Positions 53,525 through 64,000 of a stretch of 64,000 nt of DNA are shown in pieces. The notes below the pieces were generated by a model that saw only the letters and a program-made list of their open reading frames with translations, did not search any database and was not told the origin of the DNA. This stretch comes from Anisodus tanguticus (lineage: Eukaryota; Streptophyta; Magnoliopsida; Solanales; Solanaceae). The position numbers and the translations under genes are program-made. The stretch covers positions 27,902,001-27,966,000 of the forward strand of contig CM067539.1 in the NCBI GenBank assembly GCA_034509755.1. The letters run 5' to 3'. Numbering within the stretch: the first letter of the stretch is position 1; each line of letters opens with the position of its first letter.

Positions 53525-53985
53525 GGACATGTAAAGAGGACATGACCTTAGATAGGAGAAGTAGAGGTAGGCCGAAGAAGTATTGGGAGAAGTGATTAGA
53601 TAGGACATGACGCAGTTGCAGCTCAGTGAGGACATAACAGTTTGTGGAGGACATAGATTAAGGTAGAAGGTTAGGAGGTAGTAGAGCGTTTTCTCGTGTA
53701 CTCTTTCATACTAGTAGACGTATTATTCTTTATTCTCTGCTACTATTTGCTATCCTTTGTACTTCATATATCCTATTAGTTTGATGCAATTACTTTTCTT
53801 CATAATGCTTATTTATAGTATTGTGCCATGACTACTTTACTTTCGTCAATTCTTATCTGAGCTTTTGCCCTACTTTTTCTTGAGCCGAGGTCTTTCGGAA
53901 ATAGCCTCCCTGCCCTACAAGGTAGGGGTAAGGTCTGCGTACCTCCCTAGACACCACTTGTGAGATTACACTGGGTATGTTGTTA
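53525..53985 (+). mobile_element. 5'-truncated RTE LINE
   Basis: Only the 3' end is present: the last coding phrase (AGGCCGAAGAAGTATTGGGA), then the tail CCCTACAAGGTAGGGGTAAG and GAGATTACACTGGG with a short TTG run. A perfect 18-bp duplication TACCATTTTAATCCGTTC flanks it (53507-53524 and 53986-54003). Same family as the LINE in intron 10. Confidence 0.93.
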
Positions 53986-54150
53986 TACCATTTTAATCCG
54001 TTCAAATTTGACAAACACATCCATTTGCCATCTCAAGACATAATTGACACACCAAGAGAGAAGAAAATATAAACCTCAACTTCACAGCTATATACTAGCC
54101 TAGCAAACATGCTGAACAAATGAAAGAATTACAAATTTGAGAATGAAGTT

Positions 54151-54472
54151 TCAGTTAGTCAAACTCTTTCTTCTTTTACTTTCTAAATGCATATACAAAA
54201 TTTCATTCCAGGTATCTGGAACCCCCGGGAGACACCAATGGCTACAATCTTGAACACGCGAAGAGCTACCCAGTTTTCTTCCATATATAGAAGGATGACC
54301 ATCAATCCTGTAATCTGACAAACCAGTTATATTCAAAAGGGTAACTGGAGTCTTCATCTTGCCTATTATTTTCTCAACTATCATATTCTTCTCTGGGTAT
54401 TCGCCTTTGTAAGTCTCGGGGATCGGTTGAGAAGCTTCTCTGCAGTGCCCACCAGTGTTCCACCGACCCCCG
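54151..54472 (-). CDS. TBL-like exon 5
   Basis: Begins GGRWNTGGHC and ends with the DxxH block and a short basic tail. Confidence 0.94.
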
Positions 54473-56684
54473 CTGTCCAATTTAAGAAGAGGGTGATAAG
54501 CCATGAAGATAATACGTCACAAATCTTATGACAATGAGTTGAAAGCAAATTAAGGCATACCTGAAATGAGAAGGAGCAGAACTCCGGAAGAGAACTTGTG
54601 TTTTGCTTGGAATCACATATCTATCAACCCATGATGCCCAAGTAGTCAGAGCTTTTTCAAAAGCTGTTGAAACATCAAGACGAGGATGAACTTGATTCCT
54701 CTCCTGGTAGTAATTTTTCCTGTTGTGACAGTAACGGCTATATAAGTGAGGATTCAGAAAAAGGTAACACAGCATCCATCACAGACGAGAATAACCAGTA
54801 ACTTGTTTTCTATATCCACAGCAAAAATGTACAGGATGCACCAAAAAATAATCTAGCTCACTAACCGGTATTGGCAAAGTTCTTTTTATATCCCATCACA
54901 ATATCATGATTACATTTTCATATCAAAATGTTGGCTACTCAAATTAAAAACAACTATTTCTCAATCCCAAACAAGTAGGGATCCACTATATGAATCCTCA
55001 CTGATTTAAGCTCATCAACTATAACTTGTTTTCTATTAGTATTTGACATATGTTAAACTGGAAGTACCTATAAATTATTCCCTAGAAATACAGTTCCCAA
55101 AAGGCTTACCCTGCTTTAGTTTTATGGTGACTCCACCAATGAGCAGTATTAAAGACCAGGATATCAGCCCCTCTCCATCTTGATGAACCTTTGTCCATCG
55201 TATCAATACGCAGTGTTTGCACCCGTTTGCTTCCTATTCTTGCCTTGCCCTCATGAACCAGAAAATGAGTTACATAGTATTCAACTGTACATTGATAGTC
55301 CTGCAACAATGACATCAAATATTGAAACCTGGAAAAACACCATTTTTTTGCATATTCAGTTAATCACAAATTGAATTGATCAATACCACAAATTTGAAAC
55401 AATAATTTCCCTTCTCTTTGGTTATTCTCCGACCACGAGTCTCATAAACCTTTCTTGAATCTTTTATGCCTCCCATTAACAAGCACATCATCGATTCCCA
55501 TTGGTTCCTGTTGATGGAGTCACCAACAAACACTAATCTTTTGCCTCTGATAAGTTCCAGCATCTGAGCAGCTTTGAACCTGTACCACGTTTCATGTATT
55601 AAAACCAGCACAACTAGTACCACATTTGGTAGCATTTTAGTTGCTACGTATAAAATCCAACACTCCAAGTGCGGTGTTTGGTTATCAATTTACAATTTCG
55701 CATAACTAATACATGTATAAGCTATGAGACAATCTATATATTATTTATGCACAATAGAAAATGGGATAACTAATCTCTACATTACTAATACCAACATAGC
55801 TTTAACCAGTAACCAAACGACCCCTAAAGTCATAAGCTAGGAATTATTTTTCTTCAAGCTTTCTTATTACTTTTCCTACTACTCTTTTACTAGCCAGACA
55901 ATAAAAGCTTACAATTTAAGCAAGGGATCCACACACACACAAAAAGGAAAAAATCCAAGGGGCAAAAGAGTAAGATTTTATTGCTTTACCTTGGAATGTC
56001 ACAATATTGAGGTTGCCACCTCCATTTCATGTAATTCTTATCTAATCTTCCATTAGTTTCACAACTAAAACCTTCATCAATGTAGGGACATGAAGCATTA
56101 GTGTACAAAGGATAACTCTCATCAAACACCCACTTCCCTTTTGTTATGTCACATCCTAAATTCTTACTCACCACCTTAAGCACATCACTAGAAGCTTCTC
56201 CTTTCTTGGACAAAGTAATAGTGTGCTGCTTCCTAGTAGGAATACTACTATTGGCACTATCTATTGTCGAACGGTTACCAAAAAAGGTTGAATTTTTAAC
56301 ACTGTTTATATCATAAGCCACTGATTGGGGCTGACTTTCCTTTTCCAAGATTGGCTCAAATGTTGAAAAGTTGGAAATCTGGGACTCATTTTCAAGTCTA
56401 GTGAAATGGGTACCTACCAAAACGGAGTTCTTGATTTGGGTTGTTGAGTAATTTTTGTGGGAAGCAGTTAAAGTTTGAATCTTGAAGTTGGATCTGAGAG
56501 TCAAAGAAACTGAAGTAGTAGTACTGGTACTGTTGAAGTGAAGATGTGTTTCTTGAAGAGTAGATAGTGGAAGGTTGAGGACCCAAATGGAAAAAAAGAT
56601 GAAAAAGATTAGAGATAATGAAATGGTGAAAGAGAAAAGCCATAGCCTTGTGGGCTTGATGGAGAAACTCTTTTGCTTCTCCAT
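54151..56684 (-). CDS. TRICHOME BIREFRINGENCE-LIKE polysaccharide O-acetyltransferase, 5 exons
   Basis: TBL proteins are Golgi type II membrane enzymes that O-acetylate wall polymers such as xylan, mannan or pectin; the substrate of this member cannot be read from sequence. Exons at 55990-56684, 55387-55579, 55110-55300, 54561-54719 and 54151-54472 join in phase to 519 residues. A signal anchor lies at about residues 14-37, followed by a Ser/Thr/Asn-rich stem to about 175 with many N-glycosylation sites. The TBL domain starts at GCDITKGKWVFDESYPLYTN. The GDS motif (FVGDSINRNQWES, Ser about 253) and the DxxH motif (DCSHWCLPG, about 488-491) supply the catalytic triad. Signatures resemble the TBL1/2/4 subgroup. 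No defect was seen. Confidence 0.93.
54561..54719 (-). CDS. TBL-like exon 4
   Basis: NYYQERNQVHPRLDVSTAFE through VLFRSSAPSHF; the following Ser codon is split by the intron. Confidence 0.93.
55110..55300 (-). CDS. TBL-like exon 3
   Basis: DYQCTVEYYVTHFLVHEGKA through GADILVFNTAHWWSHHKTKA, the central conserved TBL block. Confidence 0.94.
55387..55579 (-). CDS. TBL-like exon 2
   Basis: Carries the GDS esterase motif and the GRRITKEKGNYCFKFV block; phase 0 end at gtattg. Confidence 0.94.
55669..55824. mobile_element. PIF/Harbinger-like MITE in TBL intron 1
   Basis: The ends GTGCGGTGTTTGGTTA and (reversed) GGGGTCGTTTGGTTAC resemble the MITE at 44165. The right flank is TAA and the left flank CAA, so the duplication is imperfect. 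Confidence 0.6.
55990..56684 (-). CDS. TBL-like exon 1
   Basis: Contains the transmembrane anchor, the variable stem and the TBL N-terminal block ending QPQYCDIP; splits an Arg codon before gtaaag. Confidence 0.94.
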
Positions 56685-58065
56685 AAGAAAAACTGTGTGT
56701 TCTTTTCTCTGTGTGTGGGGGGTTTTCAGGGCTTTCTTTCTTCTATAATAGTACTAGAAGTCAAGAGGAGTAGTTATGAACTTATGATATGGTAATGAGC
56801 ACATGCTGACATGCAAAGGTGCTATTGAATTTAATATTAATATTAATATTAATATACTACTATAACTAATCAAGATAAAAGAAGAGTACTACTAGTACTA
56901 TTCAGAATGATTAAGAAAACATTGACAAGAAAACGCAGATAGTGAGGATTGGGAAGTATAATGCTCAAGTATCAGAATTAGCTGTGTGGTGGAAAAGACC
57001 GTGACAAACAAAGTGAGTGAGGGTGGTTTTCTTTTAAGTAATTAACTTTTGGTTATATATTTTATGCACTATTATCATTAAATCGCGGGATGCGTCTGAA
57101 TAATTAGGGTTTGAAAACAGAGCAATTAATATTAGCTACAAGTTCCTACTCCAGAAGAGAACAAATTGTTCCCACCAGAGTTTGAACGCATGTTACAGGT
57201 CTTCAACTGAATTTTAAGTTTCCTCCTTTGTCATCCCGCTATGGCCCGTGTACTATACCTAAACTTTACTACTATTTGAAATTGATTAGTTGTCAACTGT
57301 GCACATGTTGTAAATATAGCCAAGAGCGGTGAAGCTTCTTTTACTACTAGTGTTTTACTCCCACAAAACATAATATCTTTCATTTGTTTTTCTTTTTAAA
57401 AAGTAAAGAACTGAGTTATGGTTAATTGCCTTGGTAAGGGGTAAATTTAATAAATAATCACATAATTATGACCTTTTTTCGCCAAAGCCACATAAATCAC
57501 AAAAGTCAATCTACTAATATAAAATTTACAATTATTAAATAAAAAACATTTCAATGAGTCATACTTTTTACTCTACATTTTAACTTTTTTTATTTTTAAT
57601 CTTATAAATGCATGCTACTCCTATAAGTCAAGAAGAGTGGTTAAGATATGGTAATGCACAGAGAGGCATTGGCAGTGGCACATGCTGACATGCTAAGGTG
57701 CTTTAGAATTTTATAATAATATACAACAATTAGAAAAAAAAAGTACTACTAATACTATAAAAAACGATGATAAATTATTCACAATAATGAAACGTATGCT
57801 CGGATTATGGCGGAATGATGGAAAAGATCGTGACTAAAATGAGTGAAGTTGGTTTCCTTTTATTTGTACTCATCCCTAAATTCCATTTAGTAAAATATAC
57901 CTATCCAAGAAGCATGAAGCTCTGTTTTCCTACTATAAAGTATAAACGGTTACTAAAGATATTCATCTGTTTTCTTCTTCTTTTTTTTCTTTAAAAGAAG
58001 TAAGCGAATTCAGTTATGGTCATCTTGGCAATGAAGAAAAGATTTGAGCATTGTAGTGAAAGTAT
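56685..58065. promoter_or_regulatory. Upstream region of the TBL-like gene with a duplicated segment
   Basis: AT-rich. 56759-57037 and 57627-57860 are diverged direct copies sharing GATATGGTAATG, ACATGCTGACATG and GGAAAAGA(C/T)CGTGAC. An AAT repeat (about 56830-56855) occurs in the nearer copy. No gene was seen. Confidence 0.6.
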
Positions 58066-58070
58066 ATGTA

Positions 58071-59487
58071 TGTCCTAGAGACAATCTGTATTAGGACAAA
58101 TGTACTTTATACACATTCGTATTATTATTAATGAAGATTAATATTTTGGTATTTGCAATTATTGAATTATTAGTTGATTGTTTATAATATTCTATAATAT
58201 GCATCCCTAGAGGTTACGTTGTTATTAATAATGTGAGATATTAATATTATAACGTAACTCTTAAAATAGTCTCGACTAATGATCATCGAAAATGGGATAT
58301 CGATGATATGTGATAAGTCGACATGTGGTCTGGATCACATCCTTAGAGGATGTAGTATGTCTCACCTGCTACGAGTAATGGCTACTCGTGATGGACACAT
58401 GGATACTTTGGAAGTATTGGTATACCCTGCTGATATACTGTTTGTTATACTTGTCTAAAGAATGATCAGTGTGTGAGAGATAGATGTCCTTAGACTTGAG
58501 GTCAATATACACCTTGTCTACAAAGTAATATACTTTGATCCTGTCCTAAGCTCAAATGCCTTATAGGTTGAGATACGACTTGTATTTGGTACAATTACGA
58601 TGTGGATTAAAGGTGGTAGTCGAGCCAAGATTAGGATTCATTCCTCGAATGTATATTCGAGAGAACACTCAGCTTCTCAGTGATATTAGGTTGACTAAGT
58701 CGTTGGCCAGCGCAATAGATATATTTAGAATATGATCTAGTTGTCAACTAATATAGATGAGAAACAATGATTAAGCCATTTGGATAGACACTTGACAAAT
58801 CCTAAGCTTGATCGGATGTGTCGTGAATGAAAGGATTTTATCTTACCACATAGAGGTTAAGTTTACTAGACTCGTGTAAACGTACTTCACATATTGAGTT
58901 CGTCTTGCGGCGCCGTCTAGGAGATCCGCGTAGACCTTAATTTGATTAATGTCGATATATGAAGGCTTGTAGGGTCACACTATGCGATTGTGTTTTCGAT
59001 CTAAGGATGTATTGAGAGAGTATTAAATATTCGATTTAGAATCGAGATATTTAAATGAATGGTGGTTGTTTTAATTATGTCAAAATTGGATTTTGGATTT
59101 AATTAAGAATGTGCTTAAATTTTTTGGGCCAGGCCCAAGGTCAAACCCTAATCCGGTTTGACATAATTTTTTCACCTATAAATACAGACCTACACTTCAT
59201 TATTCATTACACTTGATTTTCATATCATTATTCTAAGTCTTAGATACTCATAATCAAAACACTCTCTCGAACCTCTGCCGGATTTCTTAGCTTTCCAAAG
59301 GAGGAATACATTGAAGCTTGGACACCCACAGTTGATAAAGATTCCAGATATTGTAAACATGTAAGTACCATTCAAGTCTTATGTTTACGATTTTAAATTA
59401 CCCTATAGTCAAACAGGTCTACGTTTGTTGGGTTTGAAACAAGTTTTCAATATCCGCTGCGTACAACAACCCAACAAAAACCCAACA
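58071..59487 (+). mobile_element. Solo LTR
   Basis: A 1417-bp unit runs from TGTCCTAGAG to ACCCAACA. The left flank ATGTA (58066-58070) matches the right side when the last A is shared (59487-59491). Inside, near the right end, lies a TATA box CTATAAATACAG (about 59177). No coding region adjoins, so this is probably the product of LTR-LTR recombination. Confidence 0.65.
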
Positions 59488-59491
59488 TGTA

Positions 59492-60383
59492 GTCCCATAT
59501 TGCCCCTAATTTTTGTAAACTTTTAGTGTTGGATTTTGATTAACGTTGTTATGGTTTTTAGATGGGGGAAAAGTGTAAGAAAAGAAAATTAAGTGGTTTA
59601 TTTTTACGATGTTGAAAATTTTATGATTTAGTTCAAATTTTTTGGTACATAGTTGAAAGGGAAGAGGGAAATATTGACAATTTAATTTCCATTGTTTGGT
59701 AAGGTTGAAAAGGATGTAAAGAGGATATATTTCCTCCTCCTGCCCAATTTTATCAAACTGAAAATGTTGACATAGAATTAAGTATTATGGGTTCATTCAA
59801 ATTCAGTAATTTTATTCAAATATTATATGTGTTAAAAAAATTATCAATTAAATACATATAATGGATTTTTAAACAAGTAAATCAAATGAGTAATGAAATT
59901 TTTTCAAACATAAGCGTATAAAGTTTAAATTCTGATATTTTGTTGATTTCAAGGAGTAATTACACATTTAAACCTCCTCCTACAAAAACGTTTTTCTTTT
60001 CTTTTTGCTGGTTTTATTTATTAAAGTCTATGGCTCTACAAACCATAGTTTGATACTATTCCAGAAAATTAAGTTTTATTCAGAAAGAAAACAGCTGACA
60101 CACTTCGTCCTCTGTTCATTGAATTCAAATATCCTGCACAAAATTTAAGCCTCTCTTAAGACCCCACACTACATTTAACAACCCATACACTATTGAAACA
60201 GGTCATTTTTTTTTAAAAAGAGAAGGCTCCTTCTAATTAAAATGTCTATTATTACTGTACTACACGAAAAACTACTGTAACTTGATGCCTTTTTCCCTTT
60301 TAACGTTTTTTCTTTTGCTTCAAAAGATAATACTCCTTGTATACAAATATTAGATATTAATAATATTCAATCCATATAAATAC
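59492..60383. other. AT-rich intergenic, nothing recognised
   Basis: Long AT-rich stretch with poly-T tracts. No coding frame or paired repeat was noticed. Confidence 0.5.
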
Positions 60384-61226
60384 TGTTGAAAATTTACTAA
60401 TGTGAAATTAAATTTATCCCATTATTTATGACTCGAACAATTGGGGCCCCGCACGTCGGAAACGTCGTTTCCACACACATGCACACATAGTGCCAAGTAT
60501 CGCAAATTTCATTAGTGAAAGAGATATTGGTACGTAAGTGAAACGTTTGAGATATAGAATGATGGACGGTTATTGGCCAAATGACAAAGTATTCCACGTT
60601 GGTAAACGAAGGAAGAAGTGTAAGATGAAACGAGTCGCAAATCACCGCGGAGTCGCAAAGGGCCGCGGCGCAGCCCCATCGGAGCCGGAATGCTGCGATG
60701 GGAAGATGGAAATTTCTGACTTTTGGGCTGGTTTTGGAGCATTGATCTCCATTATTTGGCACATGAATTCAACCATTATTTGGCTGAATCAACCCCCCAA
60801 TCAAGTGACATTACATGGCTATTGAAGGTCATTAGTTGGCTAGTTGAAGGGTCATATCATTACACTATAAATTGAGGCTTTGGCTCAATTATTCAACACA
60901 TAAAGAAAACACTACAAAATTTTCTGACATCTTCTTCTTCCTCTCTAGAAAGTTTACTATACTAAAAGTTCTTCAAGAGTAACACTTGAGTTTCCTTTGC
61001 TCATTTGTTAAGTTGTTGTTGTATCTTGGGAGACTATTTCCCGACAACATAAGAGGATATATACGGGGCAATCTTGTCTTAAAGGCAGAGTCATCACTCG
61101 ACTCAGCAAATCACAAGCAGTTTGTTACGTTCTTGATTCCAATTTTGTTGTAATAGTTAGTTTATCCTTTCTATCAATTTGTAATATTTACTTACTTCCC
61201 ATTTTCTGCAATTGTTGTAACCCACA
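60384..61226 (+). repeat. 5' LTR of + strand copia element
   Basis: 843 bp, starting TGTTGAAAATTTAC and ending CCCACA (the relative ends CCCAACA). The TATA-like CTATAAATTGAGGC lies at about 60866-60879. 36 nt separate it from the gag ATG. Confidence 0.85.
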
Positions 61227-61261
61227 ATTTTAAGACAAGATTGTTGAAAGTGCTTAGAAAG

Positions 61262-62275
61262 ATGACTGGAAGAGAACAACTCGCTTTTGATTCTACTGAT
61301 AATGCTACTCAAGGCAACCCCTCTGCCTTCCCCACTGCTCAAGGCACACCCAATGCCTTTCCGGTTGCTCAAGGCTCATCCAACGCCTTTTCTGCTGCTC
61401 AAGGGAACATTGTTGTTCCTCCACCCGCTGGATTCCACCATGAACGCCCAGAAAAATTCATGGGCTCCAACTTCAAGAGATGGCAACAGAAGATGTTATT
61501 TTATCTGACTATTATGGGAATGACTCATTTTCTAACAGAAGATCCTCCACAAGCTGGAGATGAAGTGGACCCTTCGCCTACTGAAACGGCTGAAAGGGGC
61601 TAAGGTATCCATGTCATTAATGGCATGAAGATGGTTCTTGATGCATGGAGTCATAGTGATTTCATATGTAAGAACTATATTTTGAACTGCCTGTCAGACC
61701 CACTCTACACGGTGTATTGCACCGTAGGCACAACCAAAGAGTTATAGGAGAAGCTGCAGAAGAAGTACAACACACAAGATGCTGGTACAAAGAAATTCAT
61801 CGTTGGGAAATTCTTGAAATTTCAAATAGTGGATAGTAAAACAGTGATGTCCCAAGTCCAGAAATTCCAAATGATTCTACATCATCTGGATTTGGAGGGT
61901 ATGAAACCAAATGAGCAGTTTTCGATTGTATCACTGATTGAAAAGTTACCTCCCTTGTGGAATGAGTTTATGAGTTACTTAAAACTCAAGACAAAAGAGA
62001 TGACCTTTGAAGAACTTATTATGAAACTCCAGATTCATAAAGATAATAAGAAGGCCTTACCTAGGGGAAAACAACCCGCTGAGGCAAAGGCAAATCTGGA
62101 TGAGGTCAAAGGGAACCCAAGCAAGAAGCGCTAGTTTCAGAAAGACAGCAAGACCCAAGCGGCGGAGAAGTTCAAAAGAAACTGTCACCACTGTGGAAAA
62201 CCTGATCACATGATCAAGGACTGCCGCAAGCTCAAGACTGAGTAACAAAAGAAGGCCAAGGCTCAGGCTACGTCG
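61262..62275 (+). pseudogene. copia gag with stop codons
   Basis: MTGREQ... at 61262 opens Gag. Three decapeptide repeats (61310-61399) are followed by FHHERPEKFMGSNFKRWQQK and a capsid region at 61814-62134 (MILHHLDLEGMKPNEQFSIV). Stops fall near 61601, 61745, 62132 and 62242. The zinc knuckle CHHCGKPDHMIKDC is at about 62184-62225. Confidence 0.87.
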
Positions 62276-62364
62276 TCAAAGACAGGCTTCTGGACGACAT
62301 GATTGAGGAGTTCTCGGTGGTGGTGCTTGAAGCAAACCTTGTTGAGAATCCCATGCAATGGTAG

Positions 62365-63655
62365 ATGGACACGGGTGCTACCAGACACATTTGTTCCAAT
62401 AGAGATGTCTTTTCCACTTATACACCAATTACTAACAAGAAGCTGTTCATGGGTAACAACGCTTCCTCTGACGTGTTGGGGGTAGGAAAGGTAGTCTTGA
62501 AGATGACTTCTGGAAAGGAGCTCACTCAGAAGGAGGTGATGCATGTTCCTGAGATTAGGAGAAATTTTATTTCAAGTCATTTATTGGTTAATGCTGGTTT
62601 TAGGATAGTATTTGAGTCCAATAAGTTTGTAATCACTAAGAATGAAACTTTTGTGGTTAGAAGCTTTGTCTGTGAAGGCCTCTTCAAAGTTAACGCCATG
62701 TCTGTAATACGTGCAAGCAATAATATTGAAGCTTCTTCTTACTTGCTTAAGTCCTCTAATTTATGGCATCATAGATTAGGACATGTTAACTACAAGTCCA
62801 TCCAAAGGTTGGTTAAGTTGGAGTTGTTGCCGTCTATCGACGTAAACCCTCAACATAAGTGTGAGGTGTGCGTAGGGGCAAAACTCACAAAGCTTCTTTT
62901 TCGATCCGTCGAAAGGAATACCGCTCCTCTAGAACTTATTCACACATATATATGTGATTTGAAGTTTGCATAAACTAGGGGAGGGAATAAGTACTTTGTG
63001 ACATTCATTGATATAACACAAGGTATTGTTACCTTTACTTGTTGAAAAGTAAAGATGAAGCCTTTGAAGCGTTCCGACGTTACAAAGCATAAGTTGAAAA
63101 CCAATTTAGCATGCAGATTAAATCCATTCGTAGCGATAGAGGGGGAGAATATGTAGCACTGTTTGAGGAATATTATGCCGAATCGGGCATTGTTCATCAA
63201 ATGATGGCTCCATACTCACCTTAGTCGAACGGTGTTGCGGAACGCAAGAACCGCACATTGAAGAAAATGATGAATGCATTGCTCATCAATTCTGGTCTTC
63301 CCCAAAACATGTGGGGAGAAACCGTCCTTACCGCTAATACAATTCTTAACAGAGTCCCACATAAGGGTAAGGACAAAACTCCATATGAATCATGGAAAGG
63401 AAAGAAATCCACCTATAAATATTTAAAGGTGTGGGGTTGTTTGGCAAATGTCGAAGTGCCCAAGCCAAAGCAGGTCAAGATTGGGCCTAAGACTGTAGAT
63501 TGCATTTTCATCGGATATGCAAATAACAATAGTGCTTATCGCTTCTTAGTGCATAAGTCAGATATCCACGGGGGTACAATTATGGAATCAAGGAATGTAC
63601 AATTCTTTGAAGATACCTTTCTGAGAAAGAAAAAAGACATAACCTCTCGCAAACG
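62365..63655 (+). pseudogene. copia protease and integrase with stop codons
   Basis: Protease site MDTGAT at 62365, GAG-pre-integrase zinc finger LWHHRLGHVNYKSIQRL, then the integrase core: HTYICD (the relative has HTDICD, so the first catalytic Asp is replaced by Tyr), DRGGEYV and SNGVAERKN with the catalytic Glu. Stops fall near 62971, 63090 and 63222, and a frameshift near 63010-63020. Confidence 0.87.
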
Positions 63656-64000
63656 AAGTTATGAACAAAGCTCTCAGGAATCGGGAGTCATTAACTGCCC
63701 GGATCTAGATGGTTCAGATCTAGTGAACTTCAAAGTGGCTGAATATCCGGAAACTAGTGTTCCAGATTCTCAGAACTTGGAGACTCTAGAGATGGAACCA
63801 AGACGAAGTAAAAGGGCCAGGAAGGATAAATCCTTCGGTCCTGACTTTATAACTTATATGGTTGATGACGAACCAAGGACAACTGCTGAAGCATTGTCAA
63901 CTCCAGAGGCACCGCTCTGGAAAGAAGCTATTGAGAGTGAAATAGACTCCATCCTGCATAACCATACTTGGGAGTTGGTTGATCTTCCTCTGGGAAATAA
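63656..64000 (+). pseudogene. copia linker and start of reverse transcriptase
   Basis: An acidic/serine-rich linker with PRRSKRARKD, then the RT start MVDDEPRTTAEALSTPEAPL and NHTWELVDLP. The window ends here. Confidence 0.85.

Larger units (their letters stand above)
60384..64000 (+). mobile_element. Ty1/copia retrotransposon (+ strand, 3' end outside window)
   Basis: LTR, gag, protease, integrase and the beginning of reverse transcriptase are present; the window ends inside RT. It has the same family-specific LTR and gag as the element at 4762-9753, in opposite orientation, and fills in the gag segment deleted there. It has many more stop codons in coding parts than its relative. Confidence 0.9.

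Overview
This is a window of plant nuclear DNA, most likely from a Solanaceae species. That placement is inferred, not proven. It rests on (a) two intron-rich genes of plant-only or plant-type families, (b) an endogenous pararetrovirus of the solendovirus/caulimovirid type that is common in nightshades, and (c) Au-type SINEs and RTE LINEs with a TTG-rich 3' tail. There is no bacterial or organellar content and no CRISPR array.

Two genes look functional. The first, on the + strand at 26639-52469, is a SWINGER/EZA1-type E(z) histone H3K27 methyltransferase, a catalytic subunit of Polycomb Repressive Complex 2. I could place 18 exons with consistent GT-AG splice sites and phases; they give an uninterrupted 827-residue protein. 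Its introns are swollen by insertions: nested MITEs (intron 1), an L1 LINE tail (intron 4), a TRIM (intron 5), a four-layer nest with an RTE LINE as the outer layer (intron 10), a PIF/Harbinger-like MITE and a complete Ty3/gypsy element carrying a SINE in one LTR (intron 13), and a hAT-like element with tRNA-like modules (intron 16). The second gene, on the - strand at 54151-56684, is a five-exon TRICHOME BIREFRINGENCE-LIKE wall-polysaccharide O-acetyltransferase of 519 residues. The two genes converge, with a short LINE remnant between them.

The left side (1-26 kb) is a graveyard of mobile DNA: a gypsy element with 5-bp target duplications but a gutted interior (259-3645), a MULE-like MITE (4009-4739), a Ty1/copia element on the - strand (4762-9753), a truncated Athila/Tat-lineage gypsy element (9980-14162), a Stowaway-like MITE, a 2.9-kb hAT element with a perfect 8-bp target duplication and very G-rich ends (15916-18798), and the pararetrovirus copy (19439 to about 25860). 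The pararetrovirus keeps, in order, a coat-protein frame, a small frame, protease, reverse transcriptase, RNase H, a transactivator-position frame, three blocks of roughly 50-bp repeats, a TATA promoter and part of the leader. Several frames are broken and no movement-protein gene was recognised.

The right side (56.7-64 kb) holds a duplicated upstream segment of the TBL gene, a solo LTR (58071-59487) and the 5' part of a second copia element on the + strand. That element belongs to the same family as the one at 4762-9753 and runs off the end of the window.

The most distinctive signals are the hairpin repeats of the pararetrovirus, where changes on both arms preserve pairing, and a 185-bp duplication in a non-autonomous retrotransposon whose spacer is an inverted copy of nearby sequence. 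The 25.8-kb Polycomb gene that stays open through all its insertions also stands out.
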